A stretch of DNA of 46,973 nucleotides, taken from the NCBI GenBank assembly GCA_949289295.1, contig CASENM010000049.1, positions 1 to 46,973 on the forward strand, given 5' to 3'. A program made the translations under genes and the position numbers. The notes under the pieces were generated by a model. The model searched no databases. It had not been told where the DNA came from and was given only the letters and a program-made list of their open reading frames with translations. Positions 46,644-46,973 of the stretch are shown one piece after another (within the stretch, counting starts at the first letter, position 1; each line of letters opens with the position of its first letter). This DNA is from an uncultured Bacteroides sp. (GTDB lineage: Bacteria > Bacteroidota > Bacteroidia > Bacteroidales > Bacteroidaceae).

Positions 46644-46973
46644 ACTTTCACATTTGTTAAGAAACCGCTTCTGGTTGAGGCGGATTCTCGTAGGTGCGTG
46701 TTAGCATGAATGCTATTTTTATGACATTATGTCAGGTTTATTGGAAAATGTCTGTCTGATTGTTTATGTCCTCTTAAGGTAATTATATAGGTAAAGAAAA
46801 CGTACGCATTCAAAAGAATCCGCGGAAAATCTTTATCTTTTCTCTAAAACGTAATAGCTGCAAATCTTCAATTGTGTGGCATGAAACCGCCTCCACACAC
46901 CTGCAGGGGTCTCTATGGTGCATAATGGGAGATTCCTGGACGGCGACAGTCCCGGAGTCAAGATATAAGTTTG

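Larger units (their letters stand above)
46062..46973. other. Right-end intergenic region with several hairpins, no convincing gene
   Basis: No open frame here looks coding. The region contains a -7-like TACTTTTG for the barrel gene (- strand, 46103-46096), an inverted repeat GATTGACA/TGTCAATC (46217-46224 with 46228-46235), a 12-bp stem at 46485-46522, a 7-bp stem TTCAGGC/GCCTGAA (46534-46552), a perfect 35-base palindrome (46609-46643), and a possible structured RNA from about 46858 to the end. The next gene to the right may begin beyond the window. Confidence 0.6.

Noticed and set aside
46858-46973. Cobalamin, FMN or SAM riboswitch at the right end
   Set aside because: Short fragments looked similar to these classes, but the conserved core blocks do not occur in the required order.
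1-46973. CRISPR array
   Set aside because: No series of regularly spaced repeats of 25-40 bases was seen on reading the window; the repeats present are inverted pairs or short tandem units.

Overview
The window is a chromosomal segment of a gut member of the Bacteroidales, most likely Bacteroides or Phocaeicola. The evidence is the Bacteroidetes-type promoters (a -7 box TAnnTTTG with TTG or TTTG about 19-20 bases upstream), the near absence of Shine-Dalgarno sequences, tRNA genes without an encoded CCA, ribosomal proteins of the zinc-free type, and the accessory gene set (fucose uptake, a GH92 mannosidase lipoprotein, an anaerobic sulfatase-maturating enzyme, outer-membrane barrels). The species cannot be fixed from the sequence alone.

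Layout. Positions 1-194 are the end of an integrated element: a 45-base 3' piece of a tRNA-Met(CAU) gene without its 5' half is the expected displaced attachment site, so the element should lie to the left of the window. A DUF3467 gene follows. Positions 875-19149 are one long translation and transcription block on the + strand: rpsL-rpsG-fusA, then the S10, spc and alpha clusters fused in the usual order from rpsJ to rplQ, including secY, map, infA and rpoA, closed by a terminator. Positions 19200-20930 are a patch of dead insertion sequences: an IS66-type transposase fragment on the - strand beside an IS30-type transposase with a nonsense codon and two frameshifts. tRNA-Pro(CGG) and the rimP-nusA-infB operon follow, preceded by a well-matched promoter and an attenuator-like hairpin, and continue in the same direction into a CvpA-like gene and sufB-sufC-sufD-sufS for Fe-S cluster assembly.

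From 31.4 kb the genes are accessory. fucI-fucP (L-fucose isomerase and symporter, - strand) diverge from a GH92 alpha-mannosidase lipoprotein (+ strand). An 800-base convergent spacer is followed by a - strand run of priA, a PHP-domain phosphatase, a low-molecular-weight tyrosine phosphatase and a chuR-like radical SAM anSME, with two outer-membrane proteins upstream (a PorT-family barrel and a carboxypeptidase-regulatory/TonB-receptor-like barrel). The last 900 bases hold no convincing gene but several hairpins, including a perfect 35-base palindrome.

No wholly new multi-gene system is evident; most of the window is core housekeeping. The items most worth a second look are the half-tRNA attachment site, a family of intergenic hairpins sharing a CACAGA/TCTGTG stem, AGGAGG ribosome-binding sites at rplF and rpmD in a lineage that rarely uses them, a CxxCxxC tail on SufD, an inverted repeat around the fucI promoter, and the palindrome and possible structured RNA at the right end.
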